From assembly GCA_030704615.1 (NCBI GenBank), contig CM060732.1, positions 26,042,001 through 26,106,000 on the forward strand: a DNA stretch of 64,000 nt, read 5' to 3'. Below, one piece after another: positions 34,284 through 46,380 of this stretch. Both the position numbers and the translations under genes were made by a program. The DNA is from Takakia lepidozioides (Eukaryota > Streptophyta > Takakiopsida > Takakiales > Takakiaceae). Within the stretch, counting starts at the first letter, position 1. Each line of letters begins with the position of its first letter. The notes under the pieces were generated by a model. The model saw nothing but the letters and a program-made list of their open reading frames with translations. It ran no database searches and had not been told where the DNA came from.

Positions 34284-35485
34284 AATACACGTAAACTCAT
34301 CTTTTAGATCGGCATTTCCATGTCATGTCTTATTAGTGTCCCATCAGAATTTTTTTCCGAAGACAAAAGATAACTTGCAACCATATATATATATAAAACC
34401 ACAATGAGAAGTTGTTCTCCAGGGCTTCAGTTCCCTGTTCTTAAAAGAAAAGAAAAAAGGAAAAAAAGAAAAAAAGAAGTTGACCCCACTACTTGTGTGT
34501 GGTGGTCTACCCACGTCATCGATAATCTTGTGCAGGCACATGCTTCCTGCAGAGGCATCTGTACCACAAGCCAAAGGTTTCAAGACTTGCAAGATGAAGA
34601 TTGTTCTTGCAACGGCTAATGGGGTGGGGTAGGGTGCCTGTTTGATCATTCTATCAAGTTGATCAAGCACCTGCAAAATCACTCTCCAATTCCGCTGCCA
34701 AGCACCAATAAAATGTTCAAGAAATGAGAATACTACAATTAATTTGTGGAACAGAAATGGCTTCCGAGAAGGCAATGAAGGTTAGCACTTTCCTGTGAAA
34801 CATGACAAACATGATCTTTAGACTAAACAGATGGCTTGATTTTTACTAATCTGAATTATTTGAATCTAGAACATTGTCTCCTTTATTGCTCTGCCCCAAG
34901 AGATATAATTTCTTGTTTTGTTTTGCTTCCAAGGAAACACCAGCCGGCCAAGCAACTACCAAGGCCTGGAGGGGGAGTACAAACGTTCCAACCCCAAAAA
35001 TCATCGTCATTGCAAGTTGCCATTTTCCCAGTCAGGTTGCTGGGTTTCTTTTTTAATAAATTATTTTCTAAAGGCATGTGGGGCCTGGGTCATTAACTTT
35101 TATTGATAAAGGGGGAAAAAAAAACCCCGCAAAGAGGCCATGAGGCAAAGAATACACCGAGGGACGAGCCCAGACAGAACAAGTGGGTTGTGTTCAGTTC
35201 CCAAGCGACCTGAATCGGGTCACTTTGAATTTGAGGTTCGACCTAATTTTTGCAGATCTAATCTGATGGGGCCCACTCCTGAAGCTTTAGTGACAAGGGA
35301 TTTGTCTCGAGTATGATGCAAAAAACAAAACTAAAAAAAAACAAAAGCTGCGACCTACAAAAAATATCTTAGATCTCATTTTTACGTTTTGGGCCTGAAA
35401 AGGACTTGTTTACCGCTGATGTGGCAGGTAAACAAGCCCAAAACAGATTGCACCCCAAAAGCCATTTTTGGCAGAAAATTAGCTA
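34284..35485. other. Intergenic/retroelement relics
   Basis: Holds a short (TA)n tract near 34385, A/G-rich low complexity at 34440-34480, and a possible retroelement tail (TTTTATTGATAAAGGGGG followed by nine A) near 35098-35125. No gene supported. Confidence 0.4.
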
Positions 35486-36006
35486 TTTTATTTTATTTTA
35501 TTTTTAATTTAATGAACGGGACATAGGCCCTTTTAGTCAAATTAATCAAAAAAGATGTCACAGCGGTGGAAAAAATAACCACCCAGAAGGCCGTGGAGGC
35601 TTACTAAAGGGTAACATCCCCGTGACCGTAGCGAACATGCTAACAGCAAAAAAAGAGAGAGTGAACAAAGGTAAAGCAGAGGTTGCGAAAGAGAGAACTT
35701 TTCTATTCTAGGGCTGGTAGAAAGAGCAGTAAGAAAGATCTTATACAAGAGAGACTTGTAGGCATTGTTCCGAGAATGGTTTAGATTGGAGAGGTAGCTG
35801 GCTACTTCGTAAGATAAGGGTACAAAAATGATGCGAAAATGAGGTGCTGAGCTGATCCGGAGTTGACGAGATGAGAAGACAAGGAGCTGGAGCAGATCTG
35901 CAGTGGCAATGTGAAGTCCGATTCAGTACTTTAGAACTTGAGCTGAGTTCTAAATTTAGGATCTCGACTTTTCTTATGCCGCCAATTGAAGTCTGCTTCA
36001 TCTCCA

Positions 36007-37592
36007 TCACCAGGGGACTTCCCATTGAGGGGGGATTGATTGATTCCAGGTAAAGCGCATGTTGGGTAGACTGGTGCCGAGCAAGTTGCCTTTGCCCCAG
36101 GAGTCGGCGAAATCCTGAAGCAGCTTCCTCCCTCGTTGCTCCGAAGTTCTGGGAAGAGCTGCACAGACAGTGTCCCACGCTTTTCTCCCCTCAGTTAACA
36201 GATCAAAATAAATGTGAAAGAGGATTGATCTGCCCCAGGGGGCTTTTCCTTCATAAACCCAATTGCATCTGGCTCTCCATAGATTCCACAGGGTGTGGGC
36301 TCTAAGAGTGCTCCATACCGGGCAAACACTCATTGTTAGACCAGTCTGGAAATTTAAAAGCAGTAGAGATGGAGGAGAAGGGGTTGGGAAAGAAGCCCAA
36401 TGAGAGTAGAACGAGAGAACCCGCCTCCATATTCTACTTGCAAGATTGCAGGACAGCAGACAATGTTCTATGGTTTCCACGGGGAATGGCATAGAGTACA
36501 GGTAGGGTTGTCCTCATGCGTTCGCTGCCTGACAGGAATGATTATGTGAACGAGCTTCCATAGAAAGCCTGATATCTTTGCAGGTCTGTGTTTCCTCCAC
36601 ACATCTTTCCAAATCTTGTTCCAGATCCTTTGGGTAAGGCTGTTGCCCCATTTTGCAGACCATTTGCCTCTAAAGGATTGGGGTGGGCAGGCCAGGGAGT
36701 ACCCTTTCTTTACTGTGTATCCAAAGAAAGGGCTTTTCTTTTTGTCCATCCATTTCCACTCCCCTGGGTCAAACTGCAGATCTTCCAAGGGGCACATAAG
36801 AAACCAGGTGAGTGTTTCATGGCGGGCCCATTGAGCCTCCATCCCTTGAGGTGGCAAGGGGTTTGCATTTCCTTTGCCATCAAGCACCCGAATGTGGAGC
36901 AAGTTGGTTTTAGGAACCTCCATCATCCCTGTATAAGAGAGGTCACCCTCACAATTTGTGTGAAACCCCAGTCCAAATGCTATTGGTCCCTGAGTTTCCA
37001 TGACCAAAATGGCTGTCTTTTCATTGTCTCTGTTGCACGCCATCCAAACAGGCGCCATCCAATTCTGGGCTTGTTGCTCCAGCAGAGGGGTCATGTATTG
37101 TGGGATATTGGCCAGGAGAGCGGCCCAGGCCCTGGATCTCCTCCTGCCAAAGCTTGCAGATATGGCTTCTTCTGCAATGAAATTTTCCCCCGAGCGCAAT
37201 GCTGCAATGTGAGTGAAACCCTGCCTCTCCCATAAAGCCCAGCGAGGGGTTTGCGTGAGCAAGACAGTAGAGTCCATGTTGTAGTTTGCGAATAGGGGTT
37301 GCCGAAGACATTCTTGTCGGCTGGCTGGCATCCTTTGGGTAAGGTTACCTCTGATGCTTTGCCAGGCTCTCCAGATAGATTGCCAAGGCCTGGAGCCAAG
37401 AGCCACTGCCGCATTTTTGCCTTGAACAATCCATCTAAGCGATTGAGCCCAAAGTTTGGAAGTTTTTGGCACAGAGCCCATCAAGTAAGGTTGAATGAGC
37501 TTACTCCAAGGAGAGTTTCTATGGGTGATGGCTCTGGGAATCCATTTTGCTAGCAAGGCCCTTATTTGAGCTGAAGGATCGATGATTCCCAT
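36007..37592 (-). pseudogene. LINE ORF2 C-terminal region with zf-RVT
   Basis: A long open frame (374 codons) from 37592 to 36468 encodes the post-RT region: WIPRAITHRNSPWSKLIQ, WALWERQGFTHIAALRSG, then IWNKIWKDVWRKHRPAKISG and CTLCHSPWKP. The zf-RVT continues in another frame from 36492 (ETIEHCLLSCNLASRIW), so there is a one-frame break between its Cys and His/Cys halves. The second frame runs to 36007 and matches the 18 kb copy. Confidence 0.7.
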
Positions 37593-37813
37593 ACCACCCT
37601 CAGTTTTTTTCTGGCATAGTTATCCCATGAGAGTAGTGCTCGTCTCACTTGTGTGACTTTGGTGGCTCCCCAAATGAAGTTGCGGGTAAGAGCTTTAATC
37701 TCCTTGAGCATCATTGAGTCTGGGTACCATACTGCCGCGAAGAACCACAGTGAAGCCTACAGAATCTGGTTGGCTACAAGGGCTCTCCCCACGACTGAGA
37801 GCATTGCCGAGCA

Positions 37814-39132
37814 CTAGTATGCTAGTTTTTTTTTATACTTTGCCAGCACCTCTTTCATTCTGCTTTGCTGCGTCATATTTAAACCCATCTCATGCCCAAG
37901 CAGAGTGTGCGTTTCTCCCTCTTGCAACCACCTCAGCCCGATGTCGGCTCCCCAAGGTTGACTGTGTGTCACACCTGAGCCGTCTTGCAGCTGGGACAAG
38001 ATCCCTATTGACTTTTTCCAGTTTATCTTCAACCCGGAACCCAGACAAAAGATGCACAAAGTATGAAGAGCTCTATCAATGTTGCTTATGGTGGAATTGT
38101 CAAGCAACAAAATTGTGTCATCTGCGTACATAGATAATTTGAGCATCTCCGGAATGAGTGTTGGCAGGTGTAGCCCAATGATGTAGGAATGATGTCCGCC
38201 GGATGGTCAAGCAAGTGACCCAGGGAGTCTGCAACTATTAAAAATAGAAAAGGGGCCAAGGGGCACCCCTATCTGACCGATCTGGAGATAGGGAAACTCT
38301 TGGAGACCACACCGTTTACCATCACTCTGCTAGAGGGCGAGTGCAGCAAGATCTGAACCCAGGACAGAAAGGGGCCCCCAAGCCCTGTCTTCTCCAAGGC
38401 TCCTATCAGAAATGTCCAGTCTATGGAGTCGAAAGCCTTTTCAAAATCTAGCATAAGAAATGCCAAAGGTTGATTATTCACCTGAGCTCTGTGCAGGGCC
38501 TCATGTGCCAGAAGGATGTTGTCTAGAATCATGCGATCCTTGAGAAAGCCTGTTTGGTTTTTCCTTATCATTTTTGACAACAGAGGTTGCAGCCTCAATG
38601 CAAGGGCCTTTGCTATAATTTTGTAGGTGGAGTTCAACAAAGTAATAGGGCGGTAGTTGGCCATATCCTCCCTATGTCCCTTCTTGAAAATGAGAGTGAC
38701 AAGTCCTTCAGAAATCTGTGATGGCATAATCTTCTTTTGGAGAATGTCATTGGCCATGAGTAGGTATTCTTCCCCAAGGGTCTGCCACATTGCTTTGAAT
38801 AGCTCTACAGGGAGGCCATCAAGGCCTGGAGATTTCTGGGATGCCATGGATTCCACCGCTTTGCCGAGTTCCTCCATGGAGAATGGTTCAGCCAAAATTG
38901 CTTTGTCCCTTTGCGAGATTGCGTAGGGAATGTGCTGCAGCAGGGTTGTTGTGGCCTGGTCTTTTAGGAGAGATGGATTTTTTTTTTGAAAGAGGTTTTT
39001 GAAGTAACCAGCGGCCACAGAAGCCATTGTCCTGGGGTTGTCCACCAGCAGACCTGTGGCTGAATCCCGCAGGGCCGGAACAAGAGTTGTAGTTCGCCTT
39101 TGAGCTGTTTTGATGAAGAAGTATTTATTCAT
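37814..39132 (-). pseudogene. LINE ORF2 reverse transcriptase domain
   Basis: Motifs in order: SPGLDGLPVELFKAMW, LIFKKGHREDMANYRPITLL, RKNQTGFLKDRMILDNI, MLDFEKAFDSIDW, then SISRSVR*GCPLAPFLF with a TAG (38269-38271) where the family has Gln, and MYADDTILLL (catalytic YADD at about 38128) in a different frame. This is the plant L1 RT layout. The TAG and at least one frameshift inactivate it. Confidence 0.75.
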
Positions 39133-39159
39133 CTTTTCGCCTTTGAGTGACCAGTTGAC

Positions 39160-40100
39160 TCATGCCTTGATCCTCATGAACTCTTCTTTGGCATGTAACA
39201 GTAGGGACAAATTTTGTTTGGCAGTTTTGTATGAAAACAATGTGTAGGGGCTCTCATGTCCAGTCTGCAATTGATACTGGCAAACCTCCAGGCACTTCGT
39301 AAGGGCTTTCTGCCTCCTGATGGTAGCCTCTGCTTTTTCCCTTGAGATTGCCTGGCATTTGTTCCTGAGGATTTGGAGCTTTGCCAGGGAGCGCACTGTT
39401 GGCGAGGTGAAAGGTGCTTCCGCAGTCGCCCATGTCTGTTGCAGAGTTTGAATGACGTCCCGGTCTTTGAGGAATGTGGGGTTGAGTTTGAAGAAGCCCC
39501 GACCCTTCACTCTGGAGCCGGGGGTGCTTAGCATCATGTGGACGGAGGCGTGATCAAAACCTGGCTGTATGGGCTGGAGTGGCACTTGCTTAGACCAAGA
39601 CACCAGAGTTGTTGTGTAGTAAAATCTGTCCAGACGTGCTTGGCAGAGGTTTGGCGGATCCCTGTTGTTTGTCCAAGTGAATTTGAGCTCTCTTTGTTTT
39701 GGCGTTGTGACATCCAATAGGCCCACAGTCATGCAAAGTGAGTCCCATGAGTTCATTTCTGCTGTCATTTCTGCTGTCAATATGCCATGTGCAGCTTGTC
39801 CCAGCCTGTCTGTATCCTCCTCCACCATGTTGAAATCTCCCCCCTGCTATCCAGTGTTGGATGTTAGTGTGCTGCAGCATCTTGTCCCTGATGTGATCCC
39901 ACACAGCCACCCTTTCTTCTTCCCCATTTGGTACATAGATGTTAATGACACCCACCAACCAGCATTTGTTGTAGAGAAGGGGAGAGCAAAATAGCAATGC
40001 CTCCTCTCGAGTCTATTATTGTAGGGTTCCAAAAAGCAATGGCAGAGGATTGTTAGCATGATCTGATGGCCATAGAGGATTGAAGAGAAATTTTGTGCGT
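39160..40100 (-). pseudogene. LINE ORF2 endonuclease (EEP) domain and linker
   Basis: Two frames together give the apurinic-type endonuclease fold: GGIAILLSPLL at about 40000, VGVINIYVPNGEEERVAVWD, then a GDFN-like step where the frame shifts (GGRFQH versus MVEEDTDRLG), then ELKFTWTNNRDPP, QARLDRFYYT and GFDHASVHMML (the SDH-like end, here FDH). The linker that follows is Lys/Gln-rich and ends at a stop at 39160. The N-terminal strand of the domain is absent. Confidence 0.65.
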
Positions 40101-40250
40101 CTATCTGTTGAAGGTAAAGCTGAGACCCATTTGAATCCTTTTGGGAGGGGAAGCAAGTGCGGAAGTTTCCAGGTGTACACTGTTCTAGACCTCTTCCTTT
40201 TGCTATTGTAGTTGATGGGGAGATATTGGTTTGCATTGTCCTTGTGGATG

Positions 40251-41220
40251 GAGAGGTTTGGGATTTTTAGACTAAGTATTTTTTTTGGCCTTAAAAGAGG
40301 ATTGATGGTGTAAAGGTAAAGGCATCAGTGGCTGTTAGGCTCTAAGGATGAGGAGGTCTGGTTTTTTGTAAAAGAAGACAGCCTGGTCCTAAGAAAGAAT
40401 CTGAGAAAAAAAAAAAAGTGCCGACGAGGATGATGGGAAAGGCTGTGGAGTCCCACCAGCCTGGCAGGAGTTTTTGGTGAGTTGGATGACTGTCCAGCAT
40501 GAGGGTCCAAACCCTTTTGTTGTCAGTAGCATGAGGGACACAGAAACAGAGAGGGGAGCAAGCATGGGAGGACATGCTTACCATTGGAGGCGATTCGATG
40601 GTCTCCTCTGGGGGGGATGCTAGAGTGTGAGCCCAGGAGCCTGGCGTGAGCCCAGGACATGTGGCATGATTTTGGGAAAGATGCGGCGTCTATTTCCGTG
40701 GAAGAGGACCCATTACCGCAGAAACACATCTTCATCCATATTTACCCTGCAACCCCAAACAGAAACCCCAACCCTTGTCAGTCGTAGGGACCCACCTCAA
40801 CCCCGACAGTGAACCTCGCCATCCCGCCCCTGTGCATGATACTGCGCACTGACATCATCCATGCATGCAACATTCATCCACAGGTCACATCCAATCTGGC
40901 TTCATCCATCCAAAAACATTCATCCTCCATCCATCCAACCAAATATTGGTGTGATGGCATATGTCGAATGACTGTCTACTGGACTATGTACATATTCATC
41001 TATGTTGAAAAACTTTTATTGAATGCACACGGTTGAATTGGAGAGCAATGTTTAGAAGGAAAACACTTTCAAATTTGCAGGACGCGGGGAAAGAATGTTT
41101 CAATGACGGGATGTGAATTTTATTGTAGTCTGTGCTCATTACAACGGATGGTGGGAAGAGAAATGGTGGTGCAACGGAAAACGGAGAGTGTGTCCCCTCA
41201 TGTTCCATAAATGAATGCCC
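40251..41220. other. Intergenic between LINE and methyltransferase-like gene
   Basis: Low-complexity and AT/CT-rich DNA with CATCCATCCA words (40850-40945). No gene supported. Confidence 0.4.
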
Positions 41221-44018
41221 TCAAGTACATCCGTAGGTGGTGTCAACACTGCTAATGCTACCACCTGAATCTGCTGAACTGCTAGGAGTACTGCTACCAC
41301 CTGAAACTGCGGCACTATCATCTATGAAGACCTTTGCGCGGAGGTGCCTGAGCGTCTTCCTGGAACTCCAACGCAAGGGTGGGGGAGAAAGCACAGCTGC
41401 ATGCACACGAGCAATGCCTTCCGCGTAGTCGGGAAGGACATAAATAGGAGGTGGGCTCCAGCACAAGTCCCTCAAGTATATGGAAGACAGGGGCAACGGG
41501 ATTGCGTTGACATTCCTGCAATCAGAAATGCACCATTTGGGTAATAATCAGACAACAGAAGGGGACGCGACAGAGAATATACACAGGGATGAAATAGACA
41601 GAAAATGAACTTACTCACATGAAAAGTCATTGTCCAGCTCCTTGTCGTCTCCGTCGAGGATATCAATTTGCGCAGTGACATCCTTCACACTGGAGGTAGA
41701 CGAGCCCCCTTGCAACTCGGCGAGTAGGCCAGTGAAAATATCTGCATCTCCTTCCATACCAAACAAGTGCCTGCCACCTGCCTTGCAAGCATGGTAAGAA
41801 GCGCCTGCAAGAGACAGAATGATGGAATTAGAGTTTTAGAATATTGAGTAAAGGACGTGCAGAAGAAAAGAAATCGATGACAAAGGCAAGAAGAGAAACA
41901 TGTGCCGAGAGTGAGATCTATGATGCGGGCCCTGGTCGAGAACAACTCTCAATGATCGTTTGGATAAAAGCCGGGTTTTTTTCACGGGCCCCTCTCCAAG
42001 GCGTTCCATTTGGCTTTCGCAAACATACGTTGGAGTCCACATAGTTGTAGTGCATGTCATCGACGACAGGATCGAACCTCTCGTTTATGAAACATCCTCC
42101 CCCATGAAGCTCGAACTCAACCACTGTGGTGGGAGTCAAGAGTGGATGTACCATCACGAGACAGACGGCCTCAAATAGACGGGTCTGCGATGAAGAGGTC
42201 AATAATTAGTGAGAAATGTTTCATAGCACATATGGGTGGGAGTGCAGACCCATTCCAGATGGAACGGGTTCAGAGTCATTGCTCATGCACCGCCAAAACT
42301 GAGTGCGCTGAAGCACTCAATTCAGGCAGTGCGAACAACATGACTTCATAACAGTCAGTACAGTGGAACTTCAACAGAGAAGGCATAAAAATAAAGTATT
42401 TGAAACGTACCTTCTGCCCTGGGCAATCCCCCTTCGTCAGATATAGGCTGTGACACAATTCCAGGTCTTGATAATCCGCATCCCCGACGCTTTCAAGTAG
42501 CTTGCCAGCTCCCGGCAACATCTCATCGTGACAGATTGTATGATAACAAGAACCCCTGCATCGGAAAGGAAAAACTTGCAAAATGAAAACACCCAACTCC
42601 AATACCTCTCGTCAAATTTGTTCCATGTTGGGCAGGTGTCAATGGGCAGAATATCCGGGACTGGATGCCCGTCCGGAATGTCCACAATAACCATCTCCGA
42701 AGCAAACGGTTTCAGTGCACCATTCACCCAAGATTCCTTTCCCCTCCATGCCTGCAAGCAATATAGCGTGTAAGAAGGGAAAGATGTTTTATAAGCGACC
42801 TTTCTAATCCGAGCAAAAATAAAACAAAGAAAACAAAACTCAAACACATGCATGATAATTGCTTACCGATTGGAGAAAAGCACAGAGCTTGTCCCACGTT
42901 TTGGAAGGATCACCACTGTAACTTGACTTCCTTGTCTCCATCATGGCCAGGAACCCGTCGTTTACCAGCTCGCACATGCCCGGAAAAATGATTCTAGATG
43001 GGTGCTCCATTGCATCGTAGGGCTCTTTAAGACCCTTTTTCTTTCGGTCAGGCTTTTTGGCTGGAGGTGGGGTCTGCAGTGGCCCCGGTTGCACCACGGA
43101 CTCCATCTCATTCTCATTCGGAGTGTTTTTCTGCCCCTTGTCCTTTCTAGGCTTGACTGGCGTATTTTGTGCAAGAGGCTCTTTCTCAGCCAATATCCTC
43201 AAGTTTCTCTTGTGCAACTACTTGTCCATCAGAGGGGCCAAGGCCTCTGCATTGTCGTTTTGATTTCGGGTCACAAGCTCAGACCAAGGGCATCCAGACC
43301 GTGGGATATCCATATACCAGCAGCAGTCTCGAAGATGCGAGGTCCCGTAATCCTTCAAAATCCCTGCAGTGTACATTGTCTGAGCGTTGGATGGATCACA
43401 CCATAGGTCAATAAAGTGCGGGTGTCGACTCAGGTTCTGGCCTGGAATGAGAACGTTTTTGATGTACCTACACAATCAAAACAAAGGGAATATTAGTGAG
43501 TGGGGAAAGTGTGAGATAATTGTTTAAGGACCCCTTGACTGAGTGCGCCAGCGCACTCAATTTTTGGTCTGTCCAATCAGGCCCTACTTACAAGCCAGGG
43601 CAGGTGTGGCTCAGTACAGGATCGAATATTCGTATGTACAATGAGAGCTTGGGAGACACAGAAGTGCCCACCCCTTTACTAAGTGTGTCAGCAACAACAG
43701 TTTTGGGCCTGTTTATTCAAAAGAGCAAGGCTGCAACAAAATCGAAACTTCGTGAGAAAAGAAAGAAGGGTGGGAAAAGAGTGTCAAGACGAACCTGTAT
43801 AGAACCCTCTTCATGGGCTGTTCTGATCCATGCTGTTGCTCGAAGTCGTTAGTGCGCGAGATGCCTCCCTCTTTGGCGAACTCCCTGAAGAAGCAAGTGC
43901 CGAAGCAAGCTGCTTTCCACTGGCGGACGTAGTCTTCTAGAGTATCCGTCGGTGGAGTCATAGTTATCTTGTAATCGTTCAGCTGTTTCTCCAGAACCAG
44001 CTGTGCCCGAGCCTCTAT
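41221..44018 (-). pseudogene. Multi-exon beta-class amino-methyltransferase-like gene (N4C/N6A type), degraded
   Basis: Exons on - with GT-AG borders: 44018-43795, 43467-42867, 42751-42411, 42184-41900, 41804-41615, 41515-41221 (stop). Near the middle, EMVIVDIPDG followed by GVLVIIQ looks like motif IV and the next strand of a class I methyltransferase. Downstream, GTPWRGAREKNPAFIQTII (motif X, like the K-P-x-L-L-x-x-I region) precedes ARIIDLTLGT and, across an intron, ASYHACKAGGRHLFGMEGD (motif I and the acidic residue binding SAM ribose). The order IV then X then I is that of beta-class DNA amino-methyltransferases. N-terminal exons (FFREFAKEGGISRT; GQNLSRHPHFIDLWCDPSNA) are unrecognised. 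Lesions: TAG at 43218-43220, and single-base losses in the third and fourth exons. Motif IV lacks the usual DPPY/SPPY. The 5' end was not found. Confidence 0.55.
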
Positions 44019-44149
44019 CTGCGCAAGAACAGTTCTACAATTCAGAGAAAAGATGTTGAAGAAGAGTAAGTGACTTTTCCCGGTGCAATGCAGATTTGCA
44101 GTGGAAATGGAAAGGGGAGAGGAAAAAACCTGTGCCCAGTAATTGAATT

Positions 44150-44345
44150 GTAGGAGTAGTCTAGTGGTAAGGACGTAGAATGTGTCGTGATGCACCGCGG
44201 GATCAAATCGCGATGCACTGTTGTTTTGCTTTTCTTTTTTTTCTTTTCTCCCTGCGATCTGTCTCCCGTGGGCTCTCTTTTCCCTCCTCCCGCGCCCTTC
44301 CGTGTCAGCTAGGTCTTAGCAGGCCATGTTTCAATCTCTGCTTTT
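44150..44345 (+). mobile_element. Possible tRNA-derived SINE
   Basis: TAGTCTAGTGGTAAGGACG (A-box-like) is followed by GCGGGATCAAATCGCGATGC (B-box-like hairpin), then a T-rich stretch and the word GGTCTTAGCAGGCC-TGTTTC, which recurs inverted at 9275-9310. This pattern suits a tRNA-headed SINE. The B-box differs from consensus and no tail is clear. Confidence 0.35.
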
Positions 44346-45008
44346 TGGTGGGAAGCAGATGGTATTCAGAGAAATTTGTGAAGGGGCAATGGGAGAAGGA
44401 GGAATGCATGGTGGAATGGGAAGCATATTATGCCTGTGTCTCAGTACTCTCCCTCTCTAGTTCTCAAAGTTTTCATCTCTTGGTACCTTTATCACAATTT
44501 CTAGTGGTTTTTATGTACACTTTGTTGGTTTATTGCACTATGAAATGTAGGGGTTTCATGTAGTTAATGGTTCCAGTAGTTGTGCTTGTGGTTTCACATG
44601 GGTGCCTGACATGCGCAGACCGTCACCTCACCAGCAGATGTCCATGTGTGCTTGGTTGAGGTGAATGGTGACGATGGCATCAGTGGTGGCGGGGATGCGA
44701 TGGAGCGACAGTGAAGGTGTGGGGAGGCATAGGCAGCTTACTCCTTTTGTTGTTCTTTGGACCTACTTTAGCAGGCTTCAGATTTTGGTGATGTATTTGT
44801 CTGCATGAACTACACATCTCCTGATTGTGTGTGCAATCTTCAGGTGGGCGCCATACTTGCTCTTTGAGCAAGGATTGTAGTCAACGAAATTACTTTCAAA
44901 GTACAAGTCCTGCAAGCCTCAAGACACCATTTTATCTCTCTGTCTCAAGTGTCTCCTCTCCTGGATTCGAATATTCAATGAGAGATAATCTTAGAGCTAG
45001 TAGATAGA
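44346..45008. other. 3' side of the gypsy element; LTR expected but not identified
   Basis: Lies directly downstream (on -) of the integrase stop. A polypurine tract and 3' LTR would be expected here, but I could not match this DNA to any stretch upstream of gag. No gene supported. Confidence 0.35.
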
Positions 45009-46380
45009 TCAAGGTTGCTGTTTGTGGAAGCTTGAGGCCCCACCCCATAGCTGTGGCACACAAATGAGGAGGTATTTCACATGGTCCTTCCAAGTTATGC
45101 TATCCCGACCCTCCAAGACCAAGACGCCTGAGGGCAAGACCTCTCGAACCCTCAAAAGAACACGTCCTGCAGTCACATCCAAGGTCGTAGGAGCAATCTG
45201 CTGCAGATAGACGTAGTCATTAGGGTTGAATCTCCGAACCCCAGGACAATAGCCCCCACCACGTATGGTAGCATACCTCAACGTATCACGGTGTTGTGCA
45301 ATGGCAAGGTTCTCAAAAGCCATTGGCATGACTTTCTTGAACAACTCTGCACGCTGCTCACATGCAATGCCCACACATCCGGATCGTCAAGGTTAAGAAG
45401 TGTAGCAGCTTCTCTGCGAATGGATGTAGGAAAATCCGGCTCTTGGCCAAAGAGAATAAAGTATGGTGAGAAGGAGGCAAGTGATGCTTGCTTGCTGAAC
45501 CTGTAGCCCATGGCTAACCAGGGTAACTGAAGGTCCCAATCTCCTAGGTGTCCCTTCTGCAAGCCATACTTGCGCAAACCCCTCTTTATTGTCTGAACAA
45601 CTCTCTCTCTGCCAAGCCATCGGCCTTAGGATGATCCCGAGAAGTGGTGCGGTGGTCTATCAAGGCCTTGTCACACAAAGCCTGAAACTCCCCCAAGAAC
45701 TCTCTCCCTTGGTCCGTGAGTACCTCAGCTGGAGCACCGAATCGGCTAAGCACACAATCCAAGAATGCATACGCAGCTCCCTCACTAGCCTTATCAGGCA
45801 ATGGAACCAATTCAATCCACTTAGAGAAGTGCTCCACCATCACCAACACGTACTTGTTGTGGCGCATGGTCAGTGGCAACGGCCCTGCGAAGTCAAGACT
45901 CCACCTGTAGCCCAATCCCATGATCGGAAGAGGGTGCAATTGTGGAGTAGGGACGTTGAATGAAGCACGCACCCTGTCACACACCATGTACCTAGCCACA
46001 AATTGTTGCACCTCTGTGTGCATACCATGCCACCAATATTGCCCCTGCAGTAGACTATGAGTGCGTCGCACCCCAAAATGCCCCAACTCCTCATGGGCAT
46101 GCCGCACTAACCGTGCCCGCTGTGTTGGGTGAGGCACAATCCTCACTCGACCATCCTCCCACACTCGGAGCAGGTGTGTCCCCTCCCACTTGAACCTCTT
46201 GGCTCGTTGTAGGATCCGATCCCTGTCCTTGGCAGTCACAGTGGCTGCAGTGTCTCCAGTGCGGAGGTAGTCCAACACAACTGAATCCTCATGTATATCT
46301 TTGGCGCCACCTTGCTCATTGCTGGCCTCAGGGTCCTCAGACACTTGATCATCTTTGTTGCAGGTCCAACCTGACCTTCC
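45009..46380 (-). pseudogene. pol: integrase, with frameshifts
   Basis: HHCC zinc region: HAHEELGHFGVRRTHSLLQ, then QFVARYMVCDRVRASF, where the first Cys of the CxxC pair is Tyr. The catalytic core has SLDFAGPLP (first Asp), VLTDQGREF (second Asp) and HPKADGLAER (Glu). After that the frame shifts near 45590 (RGLRKYGLQKGHLGDWDLQ continues in another frame) and again near 45370. The C-terminal segment YVYLQQIAPTTLDVTAGRV, VLEGRDSITWKDHVK resembles the post-integrase region of plant gypsy elements and ends at 45009. Damaged zinc ligand and three frame breaks make it inactive. Confidence 0.75.

Larger units (their letters stand above)
35486..40250 (-). mobile_element. L1-type LINE, nearly full-length ORF2, decayed
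   Basis: On - , in order: endonuclease (about 40050-39600), reverse transcriptase (39132-37814), C-terminal zf-RVT region (37592-36007), a 3' UTR, and an A-rich tail (AAATAAAATAAAAT at about 35515-35488 on -). The 3' sequence TTGACTAAAAGGGC matches that of the copy at 18110-19221. ORF1 and the start of the endonuclease are missing at the 5' side, so the insertion is 5'-truncated near 40250. Several frameshifts and stops mean it is inactive. Confidence 0.8.

Noticed and set aside
36588-37553. Long + strand open frame (215 codons) opposite the LINE
   Set aside because: Antisense of the LINE ORF2 C-terminal region, which matches a second LINE copy at 18 kb.
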